DNA from: CBDFHF01 sp965247565
GTDB taxonomy: Bacteria > Pseudomonadota > Gammaproteobacteria > Methylococcales > Methylomonadaceae
DNA: 64,000 bases
Assembly (NCBI GenBank): GCA_965247565.1
Contig: CBDFHF010000003.1
Span: 1,178,001 to 1,242,000, forward strand
Reading direction: 5' to 3'
The position numbers were made by a program, and so were the translations under genes. Positions 63,766 through 64,000 of this stretch are shown in pieces; the first letter of the stretch is position 1; the number at the start of each line of letters is the position of its first letter. The notes under the pieces were generated by a model. That model was not told the DNA's origin, made no database searches, and worked only from the letters and a program-made list of their open reading frames with translations.

Positions 63766-64000
63766 CACTAAGTTTACAGTTAAGCTGTATTCGATTAAAA
63801 CCGTCTGCCATCCCAACTCTACGTAAATTGTCTGGGCAGCTCTATTTCCCCTGAACCTAGCCATCTCGCCGTGAAATACCTATTCTAAAGAGAAGGTGTT
63901 GCTATAGTTTTTATATTTTTATGAGCAAGTCCACACGGGTAGGGTTACTTCTCTAGGCTATTTTTTAGTTTTTTAATTAAAAAGTGTTTATTTTAAAATG
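63766..64000. other. gene-free end of window
   Basis: No reading frame, hairpin with T-run or clear promoter was found in the last 235 bases. An AT-rich stretch begins near 63960. Confidence 0.5.

Noticed and set aside
1..64000. CRISPR arrays, tRNA genes and prophage
   Set aside because: No regularly spaced repeats, cloverleaf sequences or phage structural genes were seen; repeats found are insertion-sequence ends, target duplications and short dyads.

Overview
The window reads as chromosomal DNA of a gammaproteobacterium of moderate GC. Conserved gammaproteobacterial neighbourhoods are present: dut-algC(long form)-argB, rsmI/lpoA-yraN-diaA, apaG-apaH, proC-yggT, rsxB-nth, and a class A RNase P RNA. 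Copper oxidases, an alginate-export-like barrel, exported proteins with PEP-CTERM-like tails and a multihaem cytochrome make a Methylococcales-type methanotroph plausible. No methane oxidation gene lies in the window, so that placement is inference.

Region by region. 0.1-5.8 kb: two hypothetical genes, the metG-rsxB-nth operon and divergent purC. 6.0-15.1 kb: an OmpR/EnvZ-type two-component system divergent from a copper-protein cluster (cytochrome c'-like protein, two multicopper oxidases, a small anchored protein, an anchored cupredoxin, and an HMA-domain membrane protein). Tandem OmpR-like boxes lie in the divergent gap. 15.2-25.3 kb: housekeeping genes (radC, coaBC, dut, algC-like, argB, yggT, proC) plus a spore-photoproduct-lyase-like radical SAM protein and an SDR. 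25.3-44.6 kb: a tightly packed 14-gene polysaccharide locus with no recognisable Wzx/Wzy/Wza. It has five glycosyltransferase-like proteins, two heparinase II/III-like proteins, two APH-fold phosphotransferases, a histidine phosphatase, an MsbA-type ABC exporter, two polysaccharide deacetylases and an AlgE-like barrel. Its leader holds a riboswitch-like fold and two terminator-like hairpins. 44.6-47.9 kb: an IS3-family element, argH and a decayed ABC-transporter ATPase. 47.9-54.6 kb: a cassette of exported proteins. 55.2-63.8 kb: mpl, an ankyrin protein, apaGH, rnpB, an IS1-family element, rsmI, lpoA, yraN and diaA.

The most striking locus is 47.9-54.6 kb. A cohesin-like protein with a PEP-CTERM-like tail lies beside a pentahaem c-type cytochrome whose ancestral C-terminus carried two dockerin-type calcium loops. 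The cytochrome gene is now broken twice: by an IS5-like insertion with a 6-bp target duplication, and by an 11-bp tandem duplication that shifts frame just before the second dockerin loop. Removing both insertions in silico gives one 818-codon reading frame. This suggests a cohesin-dockerin way of tethering a cytochrome at the cell surface, recently lost in this strain.
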